NCBI RefSeq assembly: GCF_016820495.1
Contig: NZ_JADHDU010000005.1
Span: 62,001 to 126,000 of the forward strand
Direction: 5' to 3'
DNA: 64,000 nt
Source: Planococcus beigongshangi
Lineage (GTDB): Bacteria > Bacillota > Bacilli > Bacillales_A > Planococcaceae
Shown here: piece by piece, positions 37,075 through 46,875 of the stretch
Layout of the letters: each line of letters starts with the position of its first letter
Position numbering within the stretch: position 1 is the first letter of the stretch
Notes under the pieces: generated by a model
What the model saw: only the letters and a program-made list of their open reading frames with translations
Told to the model about the DNA's origin: nothing
Databases searched by the model: none
Position numbers and translations under genes: made by a program

Positions 37075-37472
37075 TGGATTTTATGGAACGGCTGAAAGAC
37101 AAAATAAATGAAATTCCTCTGCTGCCCATTGCTTGTGCGCTCGGTTACCTCGGTGCCGGCGACTCGCTTGTGCTGTACCCATTGCCAGGATCCAAAACAG
37201 TAACAGAATACATGGACGGCACAAAAGATCAGCAGCTGAATTATGAAATCGCCATGAGGTCGAAGCTGCAAAGCAAAATCAACGGCACGCTGTGGATGAT
37301 TCAAAACGAATTGGCGAACTTGGCTGAAATCGAAAGCCAGAACAACAGCTTTGAATTTGAGGAATTGATTATAACGAACATGCCTTTCATCAATCAAGCT
37401 GACGATCAAGGCTGGTACGTTTTTTTATTGGACGTGCAAGCAAAAATTACAGTATTCAAGGAGGAAAAATAA
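37074..37472 (+). CDS. Minor capsid protein 3 / tail terminator family
   Basis: The 132-residue protein begins MDFMERLKDKINEIPLLPIA and has the Minor_capsid_3 layout (LGAGDSLVLYPLPGSKTVTEYMDGTKDQQLNYEIAMRSK). By position it is the tail terminator or joining protein. Confidence 0.83.
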   Translation: MDFMERLKDKINEIPLLPIACALGYLGAGDSLVLYPLPGSKTVTEYMDGTKDQQLNYEIAMRSKLQSKINGTLWMIQNELANLAEIESQNNSFEFEELIITNMPFINQADDQGWYVFLLDVQAKITVFKEEK

Positions 37473-37925
37473 ATGGCTAAATCAAAGAACGCATTACGGG
37501 GGCATTTTGTGCAAGCTTATGTCCCAGGAGTAACGGAGCCAACAGAAGAATGGTTGGAACTGGCTCACCAAATTTCAACAATCGGTGACGATACACAGGA
37601 AGCGACGGAAGACGAGGCTTTCTATGATGGGGATGGAACGCCGGAAACAACTGTTACGTCGGTTGCAGGCGCCTATACTCCAGAAGGTTATTACGACCCG
37701 GCAGACCCGGCGCAGGAGCTGATTGCGGGATTGAAATACAAAGTCGGTGAAGGTCGTAAGATTTGGCACCGCATTGTCTCTGCTGACGGGAGAAAAGAGT
37801 GGGTCGGCCGCGCAACGGTAACAGCTATTGTGGCTGGTGCAGGAGATGCGAGCGCATACGAAACATTCAGCTGCAATATCCGCTTCGATACCATTCCGAA
37901 AGAAACCGTTTTACCTGAAGGGTGA
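37473..37925 (+). CDS. Major tail tube protein
   Basis: The 150-residue protein starts MAKSKNALRGHFVQAYVPG and contains AGAYTPEGYYDPADPAQELIAGLKYK, typical of siphovirus tail tube subunits. AAGGAGG precedes the ATG. It is followed by a terminator, as is usual before the tail chaperone genes. Confidence 0.88.
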   Translation: MAKSKNALRGHFVQAYVPGVTEPTEEWLELAHQISTIGDDTQEATEDEAFYDGDGTPETTVTSVAGAYTPEGYYDPADPAQELIAGLKYKVGEGRKIWHRIVSADGRKEWVGRATVTAIVAGAGDASAYETFSCNIRFDTIPKETVLPEG

Positions 37926-37948
37926 ACGATTTCACAAAATAAATTAAT

Positions 37949-37986
37949 GAAAAAAGATGTCTTGGATTCGTTCAGGGCATCTTTTT
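37949..37986 (+). terminator. Terminator after the tail tube gene
   Basis: AAAAAGATG pairs with CATCTTTTT around an 18-base loop. It probably reduces read-through from abundant head and tube genes to tail assembly genes. Confidence 0.85.
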
Positions 37987-38008
37987 ATTTGTATTGAGGA
38001 GGATGAAC

Positions 38009-38461
38009 ATGGGAAAAGATTTGATCATTGACATAAAACGGACAGGGTTTCCGGTAAAGATAGGCACGATTGAACTGTGGTTTGACAGCTCCCTAGAGAA
38101 TTTACGCCGCTTTTTCGACTTAGATGCCATTGCGCAGGAGAAATTAAAAGAAGCGCAGGAAAAAGCACGGCATATCCATTTTCCTGAAGTGATAGATCCG
38201 GAAGATGTGGACATGGAATCGGTGGACGCAGCCTTTGATGTCAACAAAGAATTCATTGCGGCTCAGTTCGACATCATTTTTGGGGATGGCACGTTCAAAA
38301 AGCTTTACAAAGCATATCCAGACGTATTAGCTCTTGAAAACGCACTGGAAATAGCAGGTCAGGCAATCAGTGAGAAGATCGTTGAACTGGAAGCCGAACG
38401 CTCCGAATTAGCCCAATCCAAGAAAACGGAATACCTAAGCAAAAAAGCTAAAAAGAAGTAG
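38009..38461 (+). CDS. Tail assembly chaperone
   Basis: A 150-residue acidic helical protein (MGKDLIIDIKRTGFPVKIGTIELWFD) between the tail tube and Gp15/tape measure genes, the position of the first tail chaperone (A118 gp13-like). ATG 38009 is 6 bases after GAGGAGG. No slippery frameshift to the next gene was evident. Confidence 0.78.
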   Translation: MGKDLIIDIKRTGFPVKIGTIELWFDSSLENLRRFFDLDAIAQEKLKEAQEKARHIHFPEVIDPEDVDMESVDAAFDVNKEFIAAQFDIIFGDGTFKKLYKAYPDVLALENALEIAGQAISEKIVELEAERSELAQSKKTEYLSKKAKKK

Positions 38462-38470
38462 GTGGTGGGC

Positions 38471-39028
38471 ATGCGTTTAAATGACCCGCTAGTTACTGAT
38501 TTTGAATATGAAGGCGCAATGTATTCCGTTGATCTTTCCTTCGACAACGTTTTGGATGTATTTGATGTCTTGGCTGACGAATCGCTACGGGAATATGAGC
38601 GAGCAGAAATCTGCCTCTCTCTGTTACTTGAGGAGCCTTGTGGCAAAGAAATGATTTTCAGCCTCTGGAATCATATTTATGAAGCGTTTATCCACACCAA
38701 AGAAAAACAATCGATTGAATTTGACCGCAAAGGAAACCCCCTGCCTGTCCAAAAAGAACAAAAGCAGGTCCTTGACTTTGAAAAGGACGCAGATTACATC
38801 TTTGCATCGTTTCGGCAGGCTTACAATATGAATCTTTATAAAGAGCAAGGCAAACTCCACTGGCACGAGTTCAAGGCTTTGCTGAACGGTTTGCCAAGTG
38901 ACACGGTGATGCAGCGCATCATCCAGATCCGATTATGGGAGCCGAGCAAAGGCGATACAGAGGAGATGAAACAAGCGATTCGTGACCTGCAAAGAACCTA
39001 CGCATTGGAAGAGGAGGTGGAAGAGTAA
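38471..39028 (+). CDS. Gp15 family tail protein
   Basis: The 185-residue protein starts MRLNDPLVTDFEYEGAMYSVDLSFDNVLDVFDVL, diagnostic of Bacteriophage Gp15 proteins, the second tail chaperone in A118-like phages. Two in-frame GTGs (38462, 38465) lie just upstream, but the family starts at MRLNDPL. The tape measure gene follows directly. Confidence 0.88.
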   Translation: MRLNDPLVTDFEYEGAMYSVDLSFDNVLDVFDVLADESLREYERAEICLSLLLEEPCGKEMIFSLWNHIYEAFIHTKEKQSIEFDRKGNPLPVQKEQKQVLDFEKDADYIFASFRQAYNMNLYKEQGKLHWHEFKALLNGLPSDTVMQRIIQIRLWEPSKGDTEEMKQAIRDLQRTYALEEEVEE

Positions 39029-42000
39029 ATGGCTTCAGATGGACAAATACGGATTGATGTAGAAGTGGATTCCCGGACTGTCGGGAGGGCCAGCAGTGAT
39101 TTAAATCGCCTGGAGTCTTCGGCCACTCAAGCAGGTCAAGGCGCCGGAAGAACGTCGTCAGGTTTCAAAGATTTAGCGACATCACTTGGGCTGGTGGCAA
39201 TAGCGGCCAAGGCGATGGACGTGCTGAAATCGGCAATAGGTGGCGCAATCTCACGTTTCGATACGCTAAACGCGTTTCCTGTTGTGATGGAACGGATGGG
39301 GTTCAGCAGTGAATCAGCAGAGAAATCCATCAATAAATTATCAGATGGCATTCAAGGCTTGCCGACAACGCTCGATGGCATCGTTTCCAGTACGCAAAGA
39401 ATAGCAGTATTGACCGGTGACCTGGATTTAGCTACAGATACCGCGTTAGCGTTGAATAACGCTTTTCTGGCGTCTGGTGCAAGTGCTGGAGACGCCGAAC
39501 GCGGTCTGACGCAATATGTCCAGATGCTTTCAAAAGGCACAGTCGATATCATGTCTTGGCGCACCCTGCAGGAGACGATGGGCTATGCACTTAAAGAGAC
39601 AGCAGCACAGTTCGGTTTTACCGGACAATCGGCACAGAATGATTTGTATGATGCATTAAAAAATGGAGATATCGTTTTCAGTGATTTCAACGCGAAACTG
39701 ATCGAACTGAACGGCGGCGTCGGCGGTTTTGCAGACATGGCAGCGTCCGGTAGTGCCGGGATTGCCACATCATTCGGAAACCTGAGAAACGCGGTTACGG
39801 TCGGTGTAGCGAATATCATTACTTCCTTTGATAAGTTGACGAAAGAAACAACAGGAAAAAATATCGCGGAGAACTTGGATGCTTTAAAAGGAATTGTCAG
39901 ATCCGCCTTTAAGATGATGGGAACTGCAATTGAAGCTGCCGCACCGGTCGTTCTTGTTTTTGTGTCGGCTGTAAAAATGGCTTTGCCGGTTGTCGAAGCG
40001 CTGGCTCCAGCAATTATCGGACTGGTGGCAGCCTATGCCGCATATACCGTTATATCCAAAGCTAGCGCAGCGATTACCGCTGCCAATGCGGCTATTGCTG
40101 CGGCGCAAGCAACAACAATGGCGCTGACGATTGCTACAAATGCCCGAGTTGCGGCACAAATTACGGCCACAACAGTCGACAGAGCTGGTGCTGCTGCTAC
40201 GGTTGCGCAGACAAGCGCTATCACGCTAAGTACCTTTGCCATCGGCGTGCTGACAGGAACGATTTCATTAAAATCCGCAGCTACTGTCATTGCGACAACC
40301 GTGACTTATGCCTGGGGTGCAGCCATTAAATTTTTAATGGGCCCGATCGGCTGGGTCGTTGCGGGAATCGGCCTTTTGGTAGCTGGAGTTGTCGGCATTA
40401 TCAAATGGTTCAACGCAGCGACGGAAGAAGGCGAACGATTAGGTGCGGAAACTGAAAAACTGGCCGCATCCACGGATACCCTGAAAACGTCCGTCGAGGA
40501 TAACGCCGCCGTCTATGAAAAGAACCAGTCCAGTATCGAAACAAACGCAGAAGCTTATGCAGAACTCGCAGCGAAGGCGGAAGAATTAGCGGCGAAGGAA
40601 AAGCTGTCAGGTGAAGAAAAGAAAGAGTTGACCGGCTATATCGATCAACTGAATCAAAATGTTGACGGGCTGAATCTGGCTTATGGCGAAGAGGCAAATG
40701 CATTGAGCGCTTCTTCTGATCAAATATTAAACCGGATTAACCTGATGAAAGAAGAAGAAAAACTGCACGCTGCACAAGAACGGCTGACCGAGGTCATGAA
40801 AGAACAGATTGAAGTCCAGAAACAGCTCGAAGAAATCAATCTGCTAAGAGAAGAGTGGGGCCAGAGGTTAGCGGACGGCACCGTGAAAAGCAAAGAGCAC
40901 AAGACGGCCCTCGAAGAACTGCAGCTGCAAGAAGATTCTCTCAAGGAAACAAATAAATTGGCTGGCGAAGAGCGTCTGGCAATTGATCAGCAAATCGTCG
41001 AATCTTCTGCAGCGGTTGCAGCGGCAGCCGAGCAAGACGTCGGACGGCAAAAGTTGATGTTTGATGAATTGTCAGAAACGCAAAAAACCACCGTAGATTC
41101 GATGAAATCTTCCTGGGAAGATTATGCGGCTGCGGCGACCGATATGTTTAATCGAATGACCGAGAAATCTGAGATGTCTGTTGGAGAAATGGCGAAGAAC
41201 CTCGAAGAAAATCAACGAATTATCACGAAATGGTCAGAAAACATCGCCACACTTGCAGAACGCGGTGTGGATGAAGGTTTGCTTGAAACCTTACGGGCGG
41301 CGGGTCCTGAATCTGCCGGTCACGTCAATGCGCTTGTAAACGCATCAGATACTGAATTGGAACGTCTCAGCACTGCATTTTCTGAGGGCGGTGACGTTGC
41401 TACGGATGCCCTTAGCAAATCGCTCGGTATTGAAAACTCCGGCGTACTGGATGCTGTCGGGCATTTAGTAGTTGGAATGGAAACCTCCTTAAAATCAGAT
41501 GTGGCAGCAGCGGATTTCCCAGGCATCGGCGGAGACGTGACCAAAGGCTTTGCGGGCGGCATCGATGCAGGCATCAAAGATGCAACGAACGCATCCATAA
41601 AAATGGCCGACGATACCACAAAAGCTGCAAAGGCAGCGCTCGACAGTCACAGTCCGTCCAGAGTATTCAAAGGAATCGGTGGAGACGTTACAGACGGGCT
41701 TGCACTTGGCATCAACGGCGGTACGGCAAAAGTGCTCCAAGCTATTCAGAAAATGTTTTCTGCTGTTCAAGCCGAATCCCGGAAAAGCTTTGGCGATATA
41801 ACCCAGAGCTATGAGGATGCGATTAAACAGATCGAGAGAGCGCTCGATAAACTCCCAATTGCTACACAAAAAGCCATGCGTAACGCGATCGACAAATTGA
41901 AAGAGAGCGCACGGACGCAAGTCGATGCCATGAAAACGATGTCGAAAGATTATGAGTCGGCAGTCAAGGATATCGAACGAACGCTTGATAAATTGCCGGT

Positions 42001-42775
42001 TGCTACACAAAAAGCCATGAGAAGCGCACTTGAACAGCTGAAGTCAAGCGCTCGTTCGCAAATTGTCGATATGAAAAAACTGGCGCAGGACTATGATACA
42101 GAGGTCCGGGCCATAGAGAGATCTTTGAACCGGCTGCCGGGCATTGCCCAGAAAGCGATGAGTAATATGTTAAGCAGGCTGAAAGAGGGTGCGTCCCAGC
42201 AGGTTAACGTGATGCGAAATCTATCCAGAGATTTAGTCAGTCCGTTCAACAGCTCGACATCGCAATTTAATTCAGTTGGGCGGAACGCTATGGCAGGCCT
42301 GAATTCCGGACTCAATGCCGGTCGGTCGCAGGTCATGAGCACTGCGAGGGCTTTGGCTAACAGCGTGGCAAGCACAATGCGGGCAGCTCTTCAGATCCAC
42401 TCGCCGTCACGACTGATGAGAGATGATATCGGCAGAATGATTCCTGCAGGTATCGCAGAAGGGATTAAGGTCAACGCAGATTCTGTTTACAATGCTTTAG
42501 ACCAGCTTTCTGCAGGAATGATTCTAACATCAACGCCTGAAGTTGCTTTAGGAACAGGCGGAATGGTTAGAAACGCCGTATCGGCGGGAGCCTTAAGAGA
42601 CAACGGCGCTCGAACAAAAGAGAACTCAAATGCTGCGTCGAATGCTATTGATAAAATAACGATCGAAAATATATTGATGATGGACGGTCAAGAGCTGGGA
42701 CGCTTATTAAGTGACGCTATTGGTTTGGATCAAGCGGGGAAAATGTCCATTCAGTCCATCGTAAAGGGGGTTTAG
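39029..42775 (+). CDS. Tape measure protein
   Basis: The 1248-residue protein sets tail length. The N-terminal 330 residues carry the tape measure core (KAMDVLKSAIGGAISRFDTLNAFPVVMERMG..SINKLSDGIQGLPTTLDGI). Alanine-rich membrane-like helices lie around 310-460 and coiled coils around 460-760. Three 47-residue repeats start near 934, and SPSR motifs (DSHSPSRVFKGIG, QIHSPSRLMRDDIG) occur late. No peptidase or lysozyme domain was seen. At 3.7 kb it predicts a tail near 180-190 nm, using about 0.15 nm per residue. Confidence 0.93.
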   Translation: MASDGQIRIDVEVDSRTVGRASSDLNRLESSATQAGQGAGRTSSGFKDLATSLGLVAIAAKAMDVLKSAIGGAISRFDTLNAFPVVMERMGFSSESAEKSINKLSDGIQGLPTTLDGIVSSTQRIAVLTGDLDLATDTALALNNAFLASGASAGDAERGLTQYVQMLSKGTVDIMSWRTLQETMGYALKETAAQFGFTGQSAQNDLYDALKNGDIVFSDFNAKLIELNGGVGGFADMAASGSAGIATSFGNLRNAVTVGVANIITSFDKLTKETTGKNIAENLDALKGIVRSAFKMMGTAIEAAAPVVLVFVSAVKMALPVVEALAPAIIGLVAAYAAYTVISKASAAITAANAAIAAAQATTMALTIATNARVAAQITATTVDRAGAAATVAQTSAITLSTFAIGVLTGTISLKSAATVIATTVTYAWGAAIKFLMGPIGWVVAGIGLLVAGVVGIIKWFNAATEEGERLGAETEKLAASTDTLKTSVEDNAAVYEKNQSSIETNAEAYAELAAKAEELAAKEKLSGEEKKELTGYIDQLNQNVDGLNLAYGEEANALSASSDQILNRINLMKEEEKLHAAQERLTEVMKEQIEVQKQLEEINLLREEWGQRLADGTVKSKEHKTALEELQLQEDSLKETNKLAGEERLAIDQQIVESSAAVAAAAEQDVGRQKLMFDELSETQKTTVDSMKSSWEDYAAAATDMFNRMTEKSEMSVGEMAKNLEENQRIITKWSENIATLAERGVDEGLLETLRAAGPESAGHVNALVNASDTELERLSTAFSEGGDVATDALSKSLGIENSGVLDAVGHLVVGMETSLKSDVAAADFPGIGGDVTKGFAGGIDAGIKDATNASIKMADDTTKAAKAALDSHSPSRVFKGIGGDVTDGLALGINGGTAKVLQAIQKMFSAVQAESRKSFGDITQSYEDAIKQIERALDKLPIATQKAMRNAIDKLKESARTQVDAMKTMSKDYESAVKDIERTLDKLPVATQKAMRSALEQLKSSARSQIVDMKKLAQDYDTEVRAIERSLNRLPGIAQKAMSNMLSRLKEGASQQVNVMRNLSRDLVSPFNSSTSQFNSVGRNAMAGLNSGLNAGRSQVMSTARALANSVASTMRAALQIHSPSRLMRDDIGRMIPAGIAEGIKVNADSVYNALDQLSAGMILTSTPEVALGTGGMVRNAVSAGALRDNGARTKENSNAASNAIDKITIENILMMDGQELGRLLSDAIGLDQAGKMSIQSIVKGV
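41831..42253 (+). repeat. Three 141-bp tandem repeats in the tape measure gene
   Basis: Units begin at 41831, 41972 and 42113, exactly 141 bp (47 codons) apart. Each encodes an ERxLxxLPxxxQKAMxxxxxxLKxxA block. The third copy is the most diverged. Unit gain or loss would change tail length. Confidence 0.8.
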
Positions 42776-42777
42776 TC

Positions 42778-43524
42778 ATGCTTACGATAGAAAGGATGAA
42801 TGGAGAATTCTATGATTTAGAAAGTATGGGTTTAAGAATTTCGGATTTTTCAATTTCATCACCCGAATATGTATATGAGACAGCTCAAGTGGATGGGCTA
42901 TCCGGCTTGCTTGTATTAGAAACCACTGTACTCCCTCGAATCCTGAAATGTTTAATTAAGGTTCAAGGTGATAGCATTGCAGAATTGATAAAAAAAAGAG
43001 ACTTGATCTTTAGAATATTTCGGAGTAAAGAACCTTTTTATCTGACGGACAAAAATGCTGAAAGCTTGCGTTGGAAGGTGAAATGTGACGGGGCATTCGA
43101 TCTTCAACGAGTTTCCCGGTTTGGAACAACAGAAGTTCATTTGGTTGCTTTTTCCCCATATTCTGAAACCGTCACTAAAGTTTCGCGGAAATTCAATACA
43201 GCATCATTCGTATTCAATAATTTGGGCACTGAAGAAATAAATATGCGCTCGCAAACCGAAACCGAAATCATCTTTCGCGGCACGTCCAACAATCTGGCAA
43301 TCACCAACCTTTCTACTGGTGAAGTGTGGAAATATAACGGATCCACATTGGCCAAAGATGAAATCAAGCTAATCGGCGTACGTTCATTTAAAAATAAGCA
43401 ATCAATATTCAGAAATACGAACAAGGAGTTAATCAGTTTCATTCCCGGAAACAATGAATTCGAAATAAGTGGAGCCGATGAGGGATTTGAAATTTTGATA
43501 TCAAGCCGTTTTTATTTCACATGA
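42778..43524 (+). CDS. Distal tail protein (Dit)
   Basis: A 248-residue siphovirus tail component directly after the tape measure gene: MLTIERMNGEFYDLESMGLRISDFSISSP, IRFFRSKEPFYLT-like central segment and TEVHLVAFSPYSE. Dit forms the hub between tube and tip. GGGGG-type site overlaps the tape measure stop. Confidence 0.85.
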   Translation: MLTIERMNGEFYDLESMGLRISDFSISSPEYVYETAQVDGLSGLLVLETTVLPRILKCLIKVQGDSIAELIKKRDLIFRIFRSKEPFYLTDKNAESLRWKVKCDGAFDLQRVSRFGTTEVHLVAFSPYSETVTKVSRKFNTASFVFNNLGTEEINMRSQTETEIIFRGTSNNLAITNLSTGEVWKYNGSTLAKDEIKLIGVRSFKNKQSIFRNTNKELISFIPGNNEFEISGADEGFEILISSRFYFT

Positions 43525-43542
43525 GATAGAGGGTGAAGACAT

Positions 43543-45303
43543 GTGTTAACAGTCACTTATAAAAACCAAACAGAAGCAATAAACACTTATAATATCCTAG
43601 AAATGGACGAAGAAGTGAACGGGACTTTTACAGTTTCATTTACTTCTTTTTTTCATGAAAACAATCCGGGCCACGACTTAATAGAAGAAGAGGCCATCAT
43701 TACCGCCAATGGTTATGATTTCCGGGTGATGCAGCTTACGGAGTCGCCCAAGAAAAAACGCGTTACTGCCTTGTCCACGTTTTACGATTTAATCGGCCAC
43801 CGGCAAGAAGAAATTTACGGAGGCACTCGAAGATTTGATCAGTTTGCGAATTTCGTTTTCAGCGGAACTGATTGGACATACACGAGCGATATTAATGAAT
43901 CGGTGTTAATTCCAAATTACGGTGATGGCAATGTAATTAAGTTAGTCCAGAATTTGTGCGCTGCGTTTGAATGCGAATTCAAAATACTACCGGGTAATCG
44001 TGTGCATTTTTCCAAACAAATTGGTGGGGACAATGATGCTCAGTACCGGTACGGCCACAATGTCAAAGCGCTATCAAAAAATGTGGATGCCAGCAATCTC
44101 CGGACGTGGATCACTGGATATGGCGCAAATGGATTGAAAGTTACTTATGTTTCGCCTCTTGCTGATGTTTACGGAACAAAGAACAGAGAAGCAGAGCCTG
44201 TTCGTGATGAAAGATTTACGATTCCTGAGAATCTAACAAAGCGAATCATGCGAGAGCTGCAAGATTATCCCGATATTTCATTTGAGCTTGACGCCATCGA
44301 ATTAAGCGACAAAGAACTTGGCGAACGCGTGTGGTTAATTTACGAGATTATGAAGATGAAATTTCAAACGCGTGTAATCGCTAAAAAATCCACTATTCGT
44401 AACGGCAAATGGATAACAAAATCAGTGACGCTCGGAAACTCGAAACCCAAAAAACTACAAGATATCTTGACTGAGCAAAATGTGAAAATCGATGAAAACG
44501 CCAAACAGAACAACACTCGTTTCGAACAGACCAACGAAAAAATCAGCCTGGTCGCCGAACAGATCGGCGGTGAAGTGGATCAAGCCCGCGCGGAATGGTC
44601 GGTGGAAGCCACAGCCATTCGCGGTGAGGTTTCGCATATTCGCACCTACACGGATGCGGAGCTCGGAAAAGTGCGAGAAGAAGCCTCTTCGAATTTTAAT
44701 CAGCTCGCTGGTCGGATCAACGCAAAAGCTGATTACACACAATTCACTGCCCTCGGCACACGCGTCAATAATGTCGAGTGGGATTTGAATGCCGTGGAAG
44801 GAGTCGTCAGCACGAAAGTCAGCTCAACCGATTACAACGGCCGTGAAATTATATCTCTCGTCAGTCAAACGTCGTCGCTTTATAAAATTCAGGCGAAAAA
44901 CATTGAATTCCGGGGAGCTGTCACCGTGCTGTCGGAGCTTTCCGATGACTTGGGTACTATCCGGGCCGGGAATATCAATATTTCGAATGATATCCGAGTA
45001 GGTAACGGTATTTATTTGGGGAATCAAGCTTCAACACAGGCGAAGAGCTTGTATTTCTTCAATACGGCAAACATTACCGCTTATAACTACGGGGCAGCCA
45101 CCGCCATTAACTTTAACGCGGATGAATTTAAACTTGCTGGATTCCGACTCGAAGCACCGTCAATTAGCTATGTAAACGCACCGAAACTTGTACAGTCTGT
45201 CGGACCTGTCGCAACCAAAATCGAACTCGCATACAGTCCATCATCCAATCGAATTTATTTTGATATCGAAGGAGTTAGAAAAGGTTCGGTTGTACTAACA
45301 TAA
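43543..45303 (+). CDS. Tail-associated protein (Tal/prophage endopeptidase tail)
   Basis: The 586-residue tip protein starts at GTG 43543 behind GAGGGTGA. The N-terminal 370 residues form a Tal-like hub (KKKRVTALSTFYDLIGHRQEE, FECEFKILPGNRVHFSKQIG, NLRTWITGYGANGLKVTYVSPLADVYG). A coiled coil follows (about 300-440). A beta-rich C-terminus with FRGAVTVLSELSDDLGTIRAGNI is probably the receptor-facing part. Catalytic residues for a peptidase were not seen. Confidence 0.85.
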   Translation: MLTVTYKNQTEAINTYNILEMDEEVNGTFTVSFTSFFHENNPGHDLIEEEAIITANGYDFRVMQLTESPKKKRVTALSTFYDLIGHRQEEIYGGTRRFDQFANFVFSGTDWTYTSDINESVLIPNYGDGNVIKLVQNLCAAFECEFKILPGNRVHFSKQIGGDNDAQYRYGHNVKALSKNVDASNLRTWITGYGANGLKVTYVSPLADVYGTKNREAEPVRDERFTIPENLTKRIMRELQDYPDISFELDAIELSDKELGERVWLIYEIMKMKFQTRVIAKKSTIRNGKWITKSVTLGNSKPKKLQDILTEQNVKIDENAKQNNTRFEQTNEKISLVAEQIGGEVDQARAEWSVEATAIRGEVSHIRTYTDAELGKVREEASSNFNQLAGRINAKADYTQFTALGTRVNNVEWDLNAVEGVVSTKVSSTDYNGREIISLVSQTSSLYKIQAKNIEFRGAVTVLSELSDDLGTIRAGNINISNDIRVGNGIYLGNQASTQAKSLYFFNTANITAYNYGAATAINFNADEFKLAGFRLEAPSISYVNAPKLVQSVGPVATKIELAYSPSSNRIYFDIEGVRKGSVVLT

Positions 45304-45323
45304 AATTTTAGGAGGAATTAATA

Positions 45324-45719
45324 ATGGAATATGTAATCAAAACGCAGCAGGGGATTGATTTTACCCTCAGTCCTGAAAACGCAAACCTTGACGCATTTAT
45401 AGAACAGTTTAACAACATGCAGTTGACGGCTGTCTCCCTCTCAAATATTGGCATGAATAAACGGAATATAATAGCTGTCGCGCCAAAGGTTCCATTTACA
45501 AAAACGGGAGCCGGCATTTACAAATTAAACACGGTCGACGGCTCGGAATACCTGGTCAAGTTAGAGGAAAATGATTCCGTCAGCAAAGTGGTCGGACGTA
45601 TCAATGACCACAAGCGGGAGTTCATAAAAGTTGGAGACGCAGAATCAGCGGTTATCATCCCGGCACAGAATTTTGATTTCATCATCGAGACCACTGCGCT
45701 CGGAACGCCAGCAGCATAA
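45324..45719 (+). CDS. Tail-tip accessory protein
   Basis: A 131-residue protein (MEYVIKTQQGIDFTLSPENANLDAFIEQFNNMQLTAVSLS) between Tal and BppU, preceded by AGGAGG. It is probably a structural part of the baseplate. No family named with confidence. Confidence 0.65.
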   Translation: MEYVIKTQQGIDFTLSPENANLDAFIEQFNNMQLTAVSLSNIGMNKRNIIAVAPKVPFTKTGAGIYKLNTVDGSEYLVKLEENDSVSKVVGRINDHKREFIKVGDAESAVIIPAQNFDFIIETTALGTPAA

Positions 45720-45731
45720 AGGAGGGATACC

Positions 45732-46871
45732 ATGGCAAAGCCAGAACCGTTTTACATTGATGTGGATTTAAAAAAGAATACGCAATACGAAGTCCCGTCT
45801 GTCACGCAAATGGACACGGCGACTTTTTTTATTGTCCGGATAACGGATGACGGGCGTATGGTTCCGGGACTGCTCGATTATTTCTCAACGATTACGATGA
45901 CCAGCGAACGGCCGGACCGCAAAAGTTTTTATATTTTAGGCAAGCCGGTAGAAGGTAAGGAAAATGAAATCTTATTTCATCTTGGTACCGATGAAACTAC
46001 ACTGACCGGGAATGTGCAGGCATCTATTCAATTTTACAGTCCTCCAGATGCAGATAACCCAGAAGGACGCATAACATCGTCGCTGTTTCGCTATACCGTC
46101 AAAAAAGATTTATCCGGTGAATATGTGCCATCCGAGCGTGAAGGCTCGCTGATCGAAACGGTGCTCATCCGCGGTCCTGAAATTATGGCGGCTGCCGAAA
46201 AAGCGACGGCTGATGCGATCAAGGCGATGAATGATTTAACCGGTGCTGTCAGTGGAGCGCTGGAAAACTTGCAGGCAGATAAAGCAGCAGCGCTCAAAGA
46301 AATGGCAGACGCTACCCTGAAAGCGAATACGGCTGCGGATAATGCGGACGACGAACGTCAGCAATTGACGACGGATGTAACGTCTAAGATTGCCGAAGTC
46401 GAAGCCGTCCGTTTATCAACTGTGGACGTTAAAGATGCCACACAGGATGTGCAGGACGCGACGGAGCTTGTCCGGGAAAATACGGAAGCGGAACGATTAG
46501 CAACTGCGGAAGTCCGGGAGAATACCGAATTAGTACGGCAGGAAACGGATGCTATCCGTCAGTCCACAGTGAAGGTGCGGGATGAATCTAATGCAGCCGG
46601 AGAATTTGCACAGGAGCAAGGGAAATACGCCAAACTGCAAGGGGATTTGCAGGCGGAGCAAATGACGGATGTGGCTGGTGTTTTGGAATATGTCCAGGAT
46701 GATTTCCTGCCGGGGATTGCGGAATCGGTAGCTGAAACGGGTCTGTTCGTCCGTCAAGCCATGAGCGACCAAAACACAGGAAATCAGCTGGCTCTTTGGA
46801 CAGGCACGCTCGCTGAATACAATGCGCTGGATACGAAAAATCCAGCTGTAGTTTATATGGTAAGGAAGTGA
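45732..46871 (+). CDS. Baseplate upper protein BppU (DUF2479)
   Basis: The 379-residue protein has the BppU N-terminal domain (PFYIDVDLKKNTQYEVPSVTQMDTATFFIVRITDDG). A long alpha-helical stretch follows (about 150-330) with heptad-like repeats VREN-TE/EVREN-TELVRQET, and the C-terminus reads LALWTGTLAEYNALDTKNPAVVYMVRK. It connects receptor-binding parts to the tail tip. Confidence 0.88.
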   Translation: MAKPEPFYIDVDLKKNTQYEVPSVTQMDTATFFIVRITDDGRMVPGLLDYFSTITMTSERPDRKSFYILGKPVEGKENEILFHLGTDETTLTGNVQASIQFYSPPDADNPEGRITSSLFRYTVKKDLSGEYVPSEREGSLIETVLIRGPEIMAAAEKATADAIKAMNDLTGAVSGALENLQADKAAALKEMADATLKANTAADNADDERQQLTTDVTSKIAEVEAVRLSTVDVKDATQDVQDATELVRENTEAERLATAEVRENTELVRQETDAIRQSTVKVRDESNAAGEFAQEQGKYAKLQGDLQAEQMTDVAGVLEYVQDDFLPGIAESVAETGLFVRQAMSDQNTGNQLALWTGTLAEYNALDTKNPAVVYMVRK

Positions 46872-46875
46872 TGGC

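Noticed and set aside
38009..39028. Programmed frameshift between tail chaperone genes
   Set aside because: No canonical slippery heptamer with suitable overlap was found at the junction. The second gene has its own start typical of Gp15.
39029..42775. Peptidase or lysozyme domain inside the tape measure protein
   Set aside because: No catalytic motif was visible; the protein is helical with alanine-rich and repeat segments only.
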